Assembly: GCA_017303675.1 (NCBI GenBank) | Contig: JAFLBX010000002.1 | Location: forward strand, 1 to 64,000 | Length of the DNA stretch: 64,000 nt | Direction of reading: 5' to 3' | Origin: Ignavibacteria bacterium | GTDB taxonomy: Bacteria > Bacteroidota > Ignavibacteria > Tepidaquicellales > OLB5 | Shown here: piece by piece, positions 46,112 through 55,516 of the stretch | Position numbering within the stretch: the stretch's first letter is position 1 | Layout: each line of letters opens with the position of its first letter | Program-made: the position numbers and the translations under genes | Notes under the pieces: model-generated | What the model saw: the letters and a program-made list of their open reading frames with translations, nothing else | Databases searched by the model: none | Told to the model about the DNA's origin: nothing

Positions 46112-47932
46112 ATGAAACTATTCAAACTGTTTGCAGTTTTGACTGCAATTATGTTTACCGGTGTTTTATCAGCTCAGGATAACATCGGATCCACACCGAG
46201 CACAAACACACCAACAGCTATAGAACAGCAGCGCGGTCAGTATAATGAAAGCGATGCATTCTATCCATCATCACTTGATGATCAGCTGAAAGCTGCACAG
46301 GTTTCAGGAAATGTTATGGAAATTAACAGGATCAGACAGGAAATGGACAGCAAAATTCCAGCTCAAAATAAATTTGAATCAAAATTTAACGTTACAGATG
46401 ACAGGCGCGTAACAGAAGTGCCAGCTCCGTATAATCCTGACTGGTATACATCTGATGCAACTGTTCATTCTGGAAATATCAGATTTGGTGACCCGTATTT
46501 CCGTCAGATCGATATGAAAATGGGTGAAGACGGTAATATGTACATTGCTTTAAATAGAGCAGCAGTATCAGGTACAAATGGAAGAATTGATGTTTACAGA
46601 TCATCAAATGGAGGCGCTACCTGGACATACGTTAATGGTGTTACATCAGCATCAGCATACTATGGTACTGTAAGTCTGTTGGTTGAAAGTAGAAACAATT
46701 CAATTGGTGACTCAACAAGAGTTTTTGTTTTCTACACAAGAAGCAATACAACAAACAATGATGATGCAACAATGAATTTTGCAAGCTTTAGAAGAGACGG
46801 TAATGGCTGGTATTCAGCTCAGATAGCTGCTCCGCCATCCGGCCAGGAATATTCATTTGCGTCTGCAGTAAGTGACGGAGCATTTTATTCATCTGCTACA
46901 TGGGTTGGCGTTATGTGCACAGAATCAAATAATGCTTTATCTACAACAAATGCATTCAGATATTACAGAAGTGTTGACTGGGGCGCAACATGGACAGGTG
47001 TTACATTCTCTTCAGGATGGGATGATTTTTATCCAAGCGCAGAATTAAGACCCGGATCCAGTTCGTCAAATGATTCAGTTTGGATTGCAGTTGAAAGAAG
47101 ATTTTCATCAACAAATTATGAAATAAGGATAATCAGAACTCCCTGGACACCTACTGCTTCAAACAATACTTATTTCGTTACTTCAGGGGGAGCAAATGTT
47201 AAATACGAAAAACCTGCATTAACAGTAAAGCAGAACAGGTCATGCGATTCAGCTTTGTTTACAGTAACCAGGAACGGAATTTCCTATTATTGCCCGACTG
47301 TTAATGGCGGTGGTTCATGGGATGTTGACTTTACATTAGGCGGTTCAGGTAATGGTAATAATAAATCATTTACATGGTGTTCTTCTAATCCAAATGGTAA
47401 TGAGCCTTTTAACGGTATTTGGATCTCAAGTGACGGTGACTCACTCAACTTAAGAGTTGGCGGAAGAATTGGAAGCCTTGGTGCTACTGTTTACAAAAGA
47501 AACAGTAACTCAGCTTCAACTTCAGTTTCACCAACATGTATTGTTTATTCTCCAATATCTACAACCAGCTTATGTGCATTTTCTTATGCAGGCTTAGGAC
47601 CTACGAATATTTATGCTAATCAGGAAGGTTTAATAACAGGTATCAACCAGAACGGAACAACAATTCCTGATAATTTCTCATTATCACAGAACTATCCTAA
47701 CCCGTTCAACCCTGTTACAAACATCAAGTTTAACCTTCCTAAATCAGGTTATGTAAAGCTTGTTGTATTTGATGTAATGGGCAGAGAAGTTGCAACAATG
47801 CTGAATGAAAACCTGAATGCAGGTTCATATACCGCTGATTTTGACGCTTCAAATCTTTCAAGCGGAATATATTTCTATAAGCTTGTTACAGCTGATTTCA
47901 CAGATACAAAGAAAATGATGCTAGTTAAGTAA
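46112..47932 (+). CDS. Secreted protein with T9SS C-terminal domain, likely well expressed
   Basis: 606 aa. Signal peptide to about residue 21 (LSAQ). The N-terminal 100 residues are helical and low-complexity ([24 protein letters not shown]). A BNR-like middle ([29 protein letters not shown]) follows and is probably a propeller. T9SS tail [47 protein letters not shown] complete promoter, an AAAGGAGAA site and a terminator make this the best-signalled gene of the window. No catalytic motif found. Confidence 0.88.
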   Translation: MKLFKLFAVLTAIMFTGVLSAQDNIGSTPSTNTPTAIEQQRGQYNESDAFYPSSLDDQLKAAQVSGNVMEINRIRQEMDSKIPAQNKFESKFNVTDDRRVTEVPAPYNPDWYTSDATVHSGNIRFGDPYFRQIDMKMGEDGNMYIALNRAAVSGTNGRIDVYRSSNGGATWTYVNGVTSASAYYGTVSLLVESRNNSIGDSTRVFVFYTRSNTTNNDDATMNFASFRRDGNGWYSAQIAAPPSGQEYSFASAVSDGAFYSSATWVGVMCTESNNALSTTNAFRYYRSVDWGATWTGVTFSSGWDDFYPSAELRPGSSSSNDSVWIAVERRFSSTNYEIRIIRTPWTPTASNNTYFVTSGGANVKYEKPALTVKQNRSCDSALFTVTRNGISYYCPTVNGGGSWDVDFTLGGSGNGNNKSFTWCSSNPNGNEPFNGIWISSDGDSLNLRVGGRIGSLGATVYKRNSNSASTSVSPTCIVYSPISTTSLCAFSYAGLGPTNIYANQEGLITGINQNGTTIPDNFSLSQNYPNPFNPVTNIKFNLPKSGYVKLVVFDVMGREVATMLNENLNAGSYTADFDASNLSSGIYFYKLVTADFTDTKKMMLVK

Positions 47933-47950
47933 TCAAGTTCAGTATAATAC

Positions 47951-47980
47951 AAGCCTCCGCAGAAATGCGGGGGCTTTTTT
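47951..47980 (+). terminator. Rho-independent terminator
   Basis: Stem AAGCCTCCGC / GCGGGGGCTT (47951-47960, 47967-47976; one G-T pair), then T6. Confidence 0.9.
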
Positions 47981-48067
47981 AATGGGAAAAACGGAAAATT
48001 TGAATTGAAATACTTAACAATTACAGGTATATTTATTCAATAATTTAAAAGAAAATTACATAAATCT

Positions 48068-48889
48068 ATGAAACCATGGGCTTTAGTTTTAGGCGCATCC
48101 AGCGGGTTTGGCGGTGCTGTTTCTCTTGAACTTGCGAAGCACGGTTATAATATATTCGGTGTTCACCTTGACAGGGCTATAACCTTACCCGATGTAAAAA
48201 GCCTGATGAGAAAAATTGAACACACTAAACAGCATGCTGTTTTTTTTAATATTAATGCTGCAGATGCCATTAAACGAAATGAAGTTTTAGATGAAATTAC
48301 TGAGAGATTAAAAGGGCATGAAAAAGGAAGTATAAAAGTTCTTGTACATTCACTTGCTTTCGGCACACTAAAACCATTTATTGCCAAAACACAGACAAAC
48401 TGTATTTCTCAGGCTCAGATGGAAATGACACTTGATGTTATGGCTCACTCACTTGTTTACTGGACCCAGGGATTAATTTTCCGCAACCTGCTTGCAGAAC
48501 ATGGAAGAATTTTCAGTTTAACAAGCGCAGGTTCGCACTCAGTTATTCCGTTTTATGGCGCTGTTTCAGCAGCTAAAGCTGCCCTGGAAGCGCATACAAG
48601 ACAGCTTGCATATGAACTGGCTCCAATGAAAATTACAGCTAATTCTATAATGGCGGGAGTAACCGATACCCCGGCACTGCAAAAAATACCCGGTGCTAAA
48701 AATATGATAGAAGCTACAAAGCTTAAAAATCCGCAGGGCAGATTAACACACCCTGAAGATGTTGCCAAAGCTATTTTAATGCTGTGTTCTGAAGAAGCAG
48801 GATGGATATCCGGTAACATGATTGGAGTTGATGGAGCAGAAGATATAATCAACTTCACGGGTGAAAAAGTAGCACATCATATAAAATAA
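48068..48889 (+). CDS. FabL-like enoyl-ACP reductase (SDR)
   Basis: 273 aa Rossmann SDR. Nucleotide site LGASSGFGGA, LVHSLAFGTL in the place of NNAG, and the catalytic pair Tyr163-x6-Lys170 in FYGAVSAAKAALEAH. The Y-x6-K spacing is that of enoyl-ACP reductases of the FabI/FabL type and not of ordinary SDRs (Y-x3-K). It would reduce the last double bond in each fatty acid cycle. The neighbour at 48934 (acyl-CoA dehydrogenase) acts in the opposite direction. Another SDR activity cannot be excluded. Confidence 0.75.
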   Translation: MKPWALVLGASSGFGGAVSLELAKHGYNIFGVHLDRAITLPDVKSLMRKIEHTKQHAVFFNINAADAIKRNEVLDEITERLKGHEKGSIKVLVHSLAFGTLKPFIAKTQTNCISQAQMEMTLDVMAHSLVYWTQGLIFRNLLAEHGRIFSLTSAGSHSVIPFYGAVSAAKAALEAHTRQLAYELAPMKITANSIMAGVTDTPALQKIPGAKNMIEATKLKNPQGRLTHPEDVAKAILMLCSEEAGWISGNMIGVDGAEDIINFTGEKVAHHIK

Positions 48890-48933
48890 CGATTTTTGTT
48901 TACTTTTATATAAATATCTAAATTATACAGGTT

Positions 48934-50076
48934 ATGTTCGAATTTGGATTTACTGAGGAGCAGATTATGCTCCGTGAAATGGTTCGTGATTTTGCTGTAA
49001 ATGAGCTTAAACCTATAGCTCAAAAAATTGATGAAAATGAAAAAATTCCACCTGAAATTATTAAAAAACTTGGTGAATTAGGACTTCTTGGAGCGTCTAT
49101 TCCGGAACAATATGGCGGAGGGGGATTTGGTGAAGTAGGCTATTGTATTATGCAGGAAGAAATATCCCGTGCATGTCTTTCAACTGCTACATTTATCGGT
49201 GCACATCAATCAATAGGTACTAATGCAATTTTGATTGGCGGTACTGAAGAATTAAAACAAAAATATGTTGTACCACTGGCTAAAGGTGAAAAAATTGGCG
49301 CTTTTTGCTTAACCGAAGTTCAGGCTGGCTCAGATTCTTTTAACGTAAAAACTACAGCTTCACTAGATGGCGACCATTGGGTTATTAACGGCGATAAAAT
49401 GTGGATCACAAACGGAGGAATAGCAGATATTATTTCGGTTTTTGCAAGAACTCCGAAAGGTGTAACCGCATTTGTTGTAGAGACCAGTATGCCTGGATTT
49501 TCTGCCGGACCTCCGGAAAAGAAAATGGGTATAAGAGGAAGCACTACAAATGCCATTACTTTTGATAATGTTAGAGTTCCCAAAGAAAATATGATAGGTA
49601 CAGAAGGCCGGGGGTTTTTAATTGCGATGAAAACTCTGGATGCCGGCAGACTGGGTCTTGGTGCAGCTACGCTTGGTGCTGCCAAGGAAATGCTGGAAAT
49701 GTCTGCCCGTTACGCAAAAGAACGTGTACAGTTTGATCATCCTATAAGCCATTTCCAGGCTATTCAGTTCATGCTAGCTGAAATGGCTACAACAATTTAC
49801 GCAATGGAATCTTTGATATACAGGACAGCAGTTGATTATGACCTAAAAAAGAATATCAGTATGCATTCCGCAATGGTTAAGCTATTTTGCTCTGAAGGCC
49901 TGGATAAAGTAGTTGATTATGCTGTGCAGATACATGGCGGTATGGGCTATTCCAGGGATTATCCTATTGAAAGGTTCTACAGGGATTCCAGAATAAATAA
50001 AATTTTTGAAGGAACTAATGAAATTCAAAAAGGTATAATTGCACGTGATGTTCTCAAACATAATGGTGTACTCTAG
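48934..50076 (+). CDS. Acyl-CoA dehydrogenase
   Basis: 380 aa, full length. FGFTEEQIMLREMVRDFA start, FAD/substrate motifs CLTEVQAGSDSFNVKTTA and MWITNGG, then QAIQFMLAEMAT. The catalytic glutamate is expected in the C-terminal YRDSRINKIFEGTNEIQ block. It performs the first step of beta-oxidation, passing electrons to ETF. 44 nt separate it from the reductase upstream. Confidence 0.93.
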   Translation: MFEFGFTEEQIMLREMVRDFAVNELKPIAQKIDENEKIPPEIIKKLGELGLLGASIPEQYGGGGFGEVGYCIMQEEISRACLSTATFIGAHQSIGTNAILIGGTEELKQKYVVPLAKGEKIGAFCLTEVQAGSDSFNVKTTASLDGDHWVINGDKMWITNGGIADIISVFARTPKGVTAFVVETSMPGFSAGPPEKKMGIRGSTTNAITFDNVRVPKENMIGTEGRGFLIAMKTLDAGRLGLGAATLGAAKEMLEMSARYAKERVQFDHPISHFQAIQFMLAEMATTIYAMESLIYRTAVDYDLKKNISMHSAMVKLFCSEGLDKVVDYAVQIHGGMGYSRDYPIERFYRDSRINKIFEGTNEIQKGIIARDVLKHNGVL

Positions 50077-50106
50077 ATTCCGGAAAATTAATAACTAATA
50101 CAAAAT

Positions 50107-50667
50107 ATGATAAAAAAATCTGTCTTCTATATTTTTTTCTTTATGTTAACAGTAAGCCTTATAGGCTGTCTTACGGTTGAAACAAAGGAATATTCATTTA
50201 AGCTTAAAGACGGCAAATCAGGCAGCGGTAAGATAAAATATATAAATATTATGCATACTATGGATTCTGCTTCGACTGTTGAGGCTGAATATGAGGACCT
50301 GATGACTAATTATCTCAACGGCAGTAAACCGGAAGATGAAATGCAGGGTGTAAAAAATGTAAAGAAAAGACTGTTTGAAGAAGATAATCAGCTTTGCGGA
50401 GAGATCACATTTGATTTTGATGATATTACAACCCTGAAGTTCTTTAATTATAATCAGAAGGTGTGGACATACTCACTCGGCGGCGGCAGCCTGTTTGGAG
50501 GCAGTGAAAATTATTTTAATTCAAACGGAACATTTGGCGGTGAAAATATGCCGGTTATCTTCTGGGATGGTGATAATAAACAGTTTGAGTTTAAAACAAC
50601 TGTCGCTCAGAATGATAAAAAGAATGAGAGTATGCTTGATATATGGAAAAAGAAACAAGATAAGTAA
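50107..50667 (+). CDS. Hypothetical lipoprotein
   Basis: 186 aa. Lipobox VSLIGC with the Cys near residue 21. The mature part is mixed strand and acidic (YSFKLKDGKSGSGKIKYINIMHTM; GEITFDFDDITTLKFF). C-terminal charged helix ESMLDIWKKKQDK. No known domain. It follows the dehydrogenase by 30 nt and ends before a strong terminator, so it may share its transcript. Confidence 0.75.
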   Translation: MIKKSVFYIFFFMLTVSLIGCLTVETKEYSFKLKDGKSGSGKIKYINIMHTMDSASTVEAEYEDLMTNYLNGSKPEDEMQGVKNVKKRLFEEDNQLCGEITFDFDDITTLKFFNYNQKVWTYSLGGGSLFGGSENYFNSNGTFGGENMPVIFWDGDNKQFEFKTTVAQNDKKNESMLDIWKKKQDK

Positions 50668-50703
50668 TATTAAATTATCCTTCAAGCAGTAAAAGTATTT
50701 TTA

Positions 50704-50733
50704 AAAAGAGACCCGATTACCGGGTCTCTTTTT
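50704..50733 (+). terminator. Rho-independent terminator
   Basis: Stem AAAAGAGACCCG / CGGGTCTCTTTT (50704-50715, 50721-50732). Confidence 0.92.
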
Positions 50734-50775
50734 AATGGATGTAACTGATCTATCTGCTGCCTTCTAGGTGCATTG

Positions 50776-51240
50776 TTAACCGTTAATATTATTTGGCAAT
50801 AATGTTTCCAGCTTTTCTATTCTTCGCCTCAGATCAACACTCCTGTTTACCAATTGAAATATTACAGCAGTAAGAAATAATATCAAACTAATAAAGAAAA
50901 ACCCGATCCTGTAAAATACAATCAATAATTCGTTTAATGGATTATAAATATTCTTTACAAAAACTTCGCTTTTTGTTTTTTGATATTTACTCTCATCAAT
51001 TTGATCACTTGAAAATATATTTTTAATTTTTTCTATCTGTAATTGCACTTTTTTTACATTATAAAGCATGTCATCAATTCTGCTGTCAATTGAATCCATG
51101 GATGCTTTTTTAACTCCGGCAGTTTCAAGCGTCCTAACTGAATAATTATTAAACACCGGTTTAGTTATTGAACCGCCTAAAATGACTATCATAAGCAATA
51201 AACCGGATACTCCATATAAAATTTGATAAAAATGCTTCAT
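50776..51240 (-). CDS. Small two-helix membrane protein with coiled coil
   Basis: 154 aa. Helix 1 about 5-25 (ILYGVSGLLLMIVILGGSI), a periplasmic or cytoplasmic helical stretch (MDSIDSRIDDMLYNVKKVQLQIEKIKN), helix 2 about 103-128 (LLIVFYRIGFFFISLILFLTAVIF), then a basic coiled-coil end (RSVDLRRRIEKLETLLP). Family not recognised. Monocistronic between two plus-strand transcripts. Confidence 0.75.
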   Translation of the reverse strand: MKHFYQILYGVSGLLLMIVILGGSITKPVFNNYSVRTLETAGVKKASMDSIDSRIDDMLYNVKKVQLQIEKIKNIFSSDQIDESKYQKTKSEVFVKNIYNPLNELLIVFYRIGFFFISLILFLTAVIFQLVNRSVDLRRRIEKLETLLPNNING

Positions 51241-51314
51241 TTTTATAATATTTTTTATTTTTACAGCACTTTATATAACAAAATTTTAATCTGATTTTAT
51301 CCAATTTAATTCAA

Positions 51315-51345
51315 TTGAATAACTCATAAAATTTAGGTAAATTTG
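51315..51345 (+). promoter_or_regulatory. Promoter of tRNA-Arg
   Basis: TTG (51315-51317), 20 nt, TAAATTTG (51338-51345), 37 nt before the tRNA. Confidence 0.6.
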
Positions 51346-51382
51346 TATAAATAATGGAAAATTACTGTTTTTTCCTTGAAAT

Positions 51383-51456
51383 GCACCCGTAGCTCAACTG
51401 GATAGAGCATCTGACTACGGATCAGAAGGTTTGGGGTTCGACTCCCTACGGGTGTA
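51383..51456 (+). tRNA. tRNA-Arg (anticodon ACG)
   Basis: Acceptor stem GCACCCG pairs with CGGGTGT (51449-51455; first pair G-T), discriminator A. D-arm AGCTCAACTGGATAGAGCA. Anticodon stem TCTGA / TCAGA with loop CTACGGA, giving anticodon ACG (reads CGU and, when A34 is deaminated, CGC/CGA). T-arm GGTTCGACTCC. CCA is not encoded. Confidence 0.95.
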
Positions 51457-51466
51457 CAAAAACAAC

Positions 51467-51495
51467 AATCCCCGTGTATCTGCGGGGTTTGCTTT
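51467..51495 (+). terminator. Probable terminator after tRNA
   Basis: CCCCG / CGGGG hairpin (51470-51474, 51483-51487) followed by TTTGCTTTATTT; it lies between the tRNA and the end of the opposing gene. Confidence 0.6.
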
Positions 51496-51497
51496 AT

Positions 51498-52241
51498 TTA
51501 AAAATCTACAGCAGATTTATCCACTACCCAAAACAACTTCCCAAAAACAGGTTTTACATAATTCGCAGGATATTTATCAGCAGTTTCGCCGCCATTCATA
51601 ATTACATTTATGACATTCTTTTTCTCAATACCGCTTACCAAAACATAAATAAATTTCGCATTGTTTATTAAATTGCCTGTCATGGAAATTCGTTTATTCC
51701 CGGTTTTAGGGTGTATCGCAGTATCGTATAATTTTTCTGATGTAAATAAACTTATTTGATCAGGAAAAATTGAAGCAGTATGCCCGTCATCTCCTAAGCC
51801 AAGGAGAATTATATCAAAAGAGGGGAGAGAGCCAAAAGCCGGAACATTATACTTCACTATTTCAGAATATCTTTGAGCTTCCTTTACAGGATCAGCTTCC
51901 CCTTTTATTCTGTGAAGCCTTGCCGGCGAAATATTAATATTTCTGAACAGGGTATTATACGCATTCCCGAAATTGCTCTCCGGTGAGCCTGGCTCTACAC
52001 ATCTTTCATCAACCCAGTAAAAATTTAGCCTGTTCCAATCTATTTTATCTTTATAATCAGATGCCAATAACTTATAGAATTCAACCGGGGTGTTGCCCCC
52101 TGATAGTGCTATGTTCAGTTCAGATTTTTCTTTAAGCAGCTCACTAATTTTATCAGCAAAGATTTCGGCAAATCCTTTAGCCAGGGATTCAGGTGTTTCG
52201 AATATTTTAACGTTATCTCTTTCCAGTTCTTTTGTGTTCAT
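51498..52241 (-). CDS. pgl: 6-phosphogluconolactonase
   Basis: 247 aa, DevB type. IALSGGNTPVEFYKLLA (phosphate loop), FYWVDERCVEPGSPESNFG, and LGLGDDGHTASIFP with the catalytic His. It hydrolyses 6-phosphogluconolactone, the second step of the oxidative pentose phosphate path. It is last in the minus-strand order gnd-zwf-pgl; the spacing to zwf is 16 nt, so it is an operon. Confidence 0.95.
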   Translation of the reverse strand: MNTKELERDNVKIFETPESLAKGFAEIFADKISELLKEKSELNIALSGGNTPVEFYKLLASDYKDKIDWNRLNFYWVDERCVEPGSPESNFGNAYNTLFRNINISPARLHRIKGEADPVKEAQRYSEIVKYNVPAFGSLPSFDIILLGLGDDGHTASIFPDQISLFTSEKLYDTAIHPKTGNKRISMTGNLINNAKFIYVLVSGIEKKNVINVIMNGGETADKYPANYVKPVFGKLFWVVDKSAVDF

Positions 52242-52257
52242 TCCTTAATTCAAATTG

Positions 52258-53778
52258 TTATAATTCACAATATACACCGTCATCAGCAAGATTTTTGCAT
52301 GGATATCTCCATGTGATCTTTTCGCCGCCTTCAATTAGCTGGTCTGCAACATTAGGCCCCCATGTTCCTGCCGGATATCCATATATTTTTACATTTTCAT
52401 CATTTGCCCATGCTTTTTGAATGGGTTCAACAAACCGCCAGGCTTCTTCAACAGCATCAGCTCTCAGAAATAATGTAGTATCGCCTGTCATACAGTCATA
52501 TATCAGCCTTTCGTATGCTTCTGCAATATGAACATTTGTAATATCTTTATAGTGAAAATCCATATTCACACTGTGAACTTTGAACCCGGAACCAGGTTCT
52601 TTCATCCCTATCTTAAGCAAAATCCCTTCATCAGGCTGTATCCTGAGAATAAGCTGGTTATCACCGGCTTCTTTTCCTTCTTTAAAAAGGTAATGCGGTG
52701 TTTTCCTGAAGTGAATTACAGCTTCAGTAACACGCGTCGGCATATGTTTCCCTGTGCGGATATAAAAAGGTACTCCCCCCCATCGCCAGTTATCAATATA
52801 AAACTTAATTGCCGCATATGTTTCTGTCCTTGAATCGGGCGCGACATTTTTTTCATCCCTGTAGCCTTTGATCTCTTTTCCGTTTATTTTTGATGCTGTA
52901 TATTGGCCGCGGATAACACTTTTTTCAATTTCTTCGGGCTTAAGCCTGCGAAGTGACTGTAGCACCTTGAGCTGTTCATTCCTTACCGCATCAGGATCGA
53001 ATGATGAAGGAGGTTCCATTGCTATAAGTGTTACCAGCCTTAAAAGGTGGCTTTGTACCATATCCCTTAATGCACCTGAAGATTCATAATAACCTCCGCG
53101 GTTCTCTATTCCCATGTTCTCAGCTGATGTTACTTCGATATGATGAATGTAGTTGCGGTTCCAGATGGGTTCGAATATCCCGTTGGAGAACCTGGTGACC
53201 ATTATATTCTGAACTGTTTCTTTTCCCAGGTAATGGTCAATTCGGTATATCTGGCTTTCATCAAAGTTTTCATGCATTATCCTGTTCAGCTCTATGGCAG
53301 AATTCAGGTCATACCCGAATGGTTTTTCTACTATGATCCTCGAGTACCCGCCATCATTTTTATTCAGCCCTGCTTTTCCAAGGTTTACTGAAATATCAGG
53401 AAACAATGCCGGTAATGTAGCCAGGTAAAAAATGTAATTCCTGCTTTTACCGCAGGCATGACCCAGGTTATTAATTTTTACTGAAAGCTCATTATATGAG
53501 CTGCTGTCCTTGAAATCCATTGAAAAATAGCTAAGCCTGGAAATAAATTCATTAATTGTTTTTTCACCGGCTTTTTTATCAGCAGCCCGGATAGCTTCTG
53601 ACATTGATACCCTGAAATCTTCATCAGTTAGAGAGGAGCCGGCAGTACCTAGGACTGCGAATTTTTCAGGCAGTTCATTATTTTTAAACAGCTCGAATAT
53701 TGCAGGAATCAGCTTTCTTTTTGTCAGGTCTCCGGATGCACCGAAGATTATGATCACACAATTATCAGGTTTTTCCAA
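52258..53778 (-). CDS. zwf: Glucose-6-phosphate 1-dehydrogenase
   Basis: 506 aa, full length. NADP site IIFGASGDLTKRKLIPAI, active-site RIDHYLGKETVQNI with the catalytic His, and FEPIWNRNYIHHIEV. It oxidises glucose 6-phosphate and makes NADPH. Between gnd (13 nt upstream) and pgl (16 nt downstream), so all three enzymes from glucose 6-phosphate to ribulose 5-phosphate are made together. Confidence 0.97.
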   Translation of the reverse strand: MEKPDNCVIIIFGASGDLTKRKLIPAIFELFKNNELPEKFAVLGTAGSSLTDEDFRVSMSEAIRAADKKAGEKTINEFISRLSYFSMDFKDSSSYNELSVKINNLGHACGKSRNYIFYLATLPALFPDISVNLGKAGLNKNDGGYSRIIVEKPFGYDLNSAIELNRIMHENFDESQIYRIDHYLGKETVQNIMVTRFSNGIFEPIWNRNYIHHIEVTSAENMGIENRGGYYESSGALRDMVQSHLLRLVTLIAMEPPSSFDPDAVRNEQLKVLQSLRRLKPEEIEKSVIRGQYTASKINGKEIKGYRDEKNVAPDSRTETYAAIKFYIDNWRWGGVPFYIRTGKHMPTRVTEAVIHFRKTPHYLFKEGKEAGDNQLILRIQPDEGILLKIGMKEPGSGFKVHSVNMDFHYKDITNVHIAEAYERLIYDCMTGDTTLFLRADAVEEAWRFVEPIQKAWANDENVKIYGYPAGTWGPNVADQLIEGGEKITWRYPCKNLADDGVYCEL

Positions 53779-53791
53779 ATTTATTTACTGT

Positions 53792-54691
53792 TTATTTTTC
53801 TTTAATTACTTTATGACCGCCGAACTGGTTCCTTAAAGCGGCTAAAACCTTCATTGCAAAGGAATCCTGCTGCCTTGACTCAAACCTTGTATAAAGTGAT
53901 GATGTGATAACATGGGCAGGAACGTTCTGTTCAATTGCCGCTTCAATGGTCCACCTGCCTTCGCCTGAATCTTCAACATAACCTTTAATGGAATCAAGGC
54001 CCGGGTCTTCTTTGAACGCTTTCACGGCAAGCTCAAGCAGCCATGACTGAATTACACTGCCGTGCATCCAGCCGCTTGATACTTTTTCCACATCAATATT
54101 AAATTGTGATGTCTTTAGTATTTCAAATCCTTCTGCGTAAGCCTGCATCATTCCGTATTCTATTCCGTTATGAATCATTTTAACATAATGCCCGGCACCG
54201 CTTTTACCGCAATAAGTATAGCCGCCTTCAGGAGCTAAAGCTTTAAACAATGGGTAAACGTACTCTACAGCTTCTTTATTACCTCCGCTCATAAGGCTGT
54301 ATCCGTTTTTTAATCCCCATACGCCGCCGCTGGTCCCGCAATCAATAAAATTTATACCAAGCTTCGCAAGATCCACTCCACGTGCGCGTGTCTGTTTCCA
54401 GTATGAATTTCCACCATCGATGATAATATCACCGCTCTTAAGCAGATGTGAGAGGCTGTTTATGCTTTCATCGACCGGTTTACCTGATGGAACCATAAGC
54501 CATATCACTTTTTTCTCAGGCAGCAAGCCGGTCAATTCTGAAAGTGAGGATGAGCCAATTGCTCCCTTATTTACAGCCGCATCAATTTCGGGCTTAGTTA
54601 AATTGTAAACAACAACTTCATGTCCGTGCTGTAACAGGCGTTCAACCATGTTTGCGCCCATTTTTCCGAGTCCGACAAATCCAATTTTCAT
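53792..54691 (-). CDS. gnd: 6-phosphogluconate dehydrogenase, decarboxylating (short form)
   Basis: 299 aa: the short GndA/YqeC-type enzyme, not the 470-aa form. GLGKMGANMVERLLQHGHEVVVYN, GGNSYWKQTRARG, CGTSGGVWGLKNGYSLMSGG, and KMIHNGIEYGMMQAYAEGFE with the catalytic Lys. It turns 6-phosphogluconate into ribulose 5-phosphate and CO2. Short forms often use NAD+; Asn at the end of the first strand's loop (VVYNLT) would fit but this is only suggestive. First gene of the operon. Confidence 0.95.
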   Translation of the reverse strand: MKIGFVGLGKMGANMVERLLQHGHEVVVYNLTKPEIDAAVNKGAIGSSSLSELTGLLPEKKVIWLMVPSGKPVDESINSLSHLLKSGDIIIDGGNSYWKQTRARGVDLAKLGINFIDCGTSGGVWGLKNGYSLMSGGNKEAVEYVYPLFKALAPEGGYTYCGKSGAGHYVKMIHNGIEYGMMQAYAEGFEILKTSQFNIDVEKVSSGWMHGSVIQSWLLELAVKAFKEDPGLDSIKGYVEDSGEGRWTIEAAIEQNVPAHVITSSLYTRFESRQQDSFAMKVLAALRNQFGGHKVIKEK

Positions 54692-54925
54692 TAATTTTAC
54701 TCCTTAATATATTAACATATAATATAAAATAACATTATTAACCATAAAAGTCACAGAAGCATATTAAAAACTGTTACTTTAAAAAGCTATTTTTAATTTT
54801 CAGATATTTATCAACACGAAAATTGATAAAAATCATAAAAATCAGTAAGGTTCCGTTTTATATTTGAATATTCAATTTATTTCAGGCTTAAAACAGACTT
54901 AATTTTCAGAAAGGGGGATAATTCC
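54692..54925. other. Divergent promoter region gnd / ferredoxin
   Basis: AT-rich. It has a perfect palindrome, TTTATCAA CACGAAAA TTGATAAA (54807-54830), that could be an operator, and a TATATTTG element at 54859-54866 for the plus-strand ferredoxin. AGAAAGGGGG is the ribosome site at about 54908. Confidence 0.5.
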
Positions 54926-55264
54926 ATGCCAATGAAGATCAACTCTAACTGTGAAAACTGCGGTATTTGTGAAATCCTTTGTCCCTACAATGCTATTTAT
55001 CCGGGAGGAGTAAACTGGCGGAAAATTCATAACCGCTACTTTATTTTCTGCGATGAAGAGCTTGTGCATGATGACTTCTGGTCAAAAGTCCATTATTATG
55101 TTGTTCCTGATAAATGCACGGAATGCGTCGGAAAATATCCTGTCCCGATCTGCAAGACAGGCTGCACCAAAAATGCAGTTGTTAGCGATAGGGAACACTG
55201 GGAAAGTGAAGAGCATCTGTATGCAAAGAAAGAATACCTTGAAACGATGCCGGGGTGGATGTAA
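54926..55264 (+). CDS. 2[4Fe-4S] ferredoxin of the extended (Alvin-like) type
   Basis: 112 aa. Cluster 1 ligands CENCGICEILCP (CxxCxxCxxxCP). A 50-residue insert follows, then cluster 2 ligands KCTECVGKYPVPICKTGCTKNAV (CxxCx8CxxxC), with the characteristic extra spacing. It carries electrons at low potential. Final residues YAKKEYLETMPGWM. The next small gene starts 1 nt after its stop. It is a lone ferredoxin; no oxidoreductase partner is adjacent. Confidence 0.88.
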   Translation: MPMKINSNCENCGICEILCPYNAIYPGGVNWRKIHNRYFIFCDEELVHDDFWSKVHYYVVPDKCTECVGKYPVPICKTGCTKNAVVSDREHWESEEHLYAKKEYLETMPGWM

Positions 55265-55265
55265 T

Positions 55266-55505
55266 ATGGACACTCATAGTTATAACAGCCATTTGTCCTC
55301 CGGTTTACAGCACCAGGGTAAAAACTATCATGTAAAGGCAGTTATGCACAAGAACACAAAAAATATACTTTCAATATTATTTGATGAAGTGAATTTCAGT
55401 GAAGATAAGTTCAATAAACTCAAGGAAGACCTGCACGTTAAGCATCTGTTCAGTCAGCATAATCATAAAGAATCACAAAATGATATATTCAGCAGGTTTA
55501 CATAA
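55266..55505 (+). CDS. Small His-rich protein coupled to ferredoxin
   Basis: 79 aa, starting with ATG one base after the ferredoxin stop. It reads MDTHSYNSHLSSGLQHQGKNY, with ILFDEVNFSEDKFNKLKEDLHVKHLFSQHNHKE. There are nine His, no signal peptide and no Cys. The longer frame that begins at 55053 overlaps the ferredoxin and is rejected. I know of no family. Spacing suggests translational coupling and a joint role. Confidence 0.65.
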   Translation: MDTHSYNSHLSSGLQHQGKNYHVKAVMHKNTKNILSILFDEVNFSEDKFNKLKEDLHVKHLFSQHNHKESQNDIFSRFT

Positions 55506-55516
55506 TTAAAAAATGC

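Noticed and set aside
55053-55505. 150-codon frame overlapping the ferredoxin
   Set aside because: The first 71 codons are a shadow of the ferredoxin; only the part from 55266 is kept.
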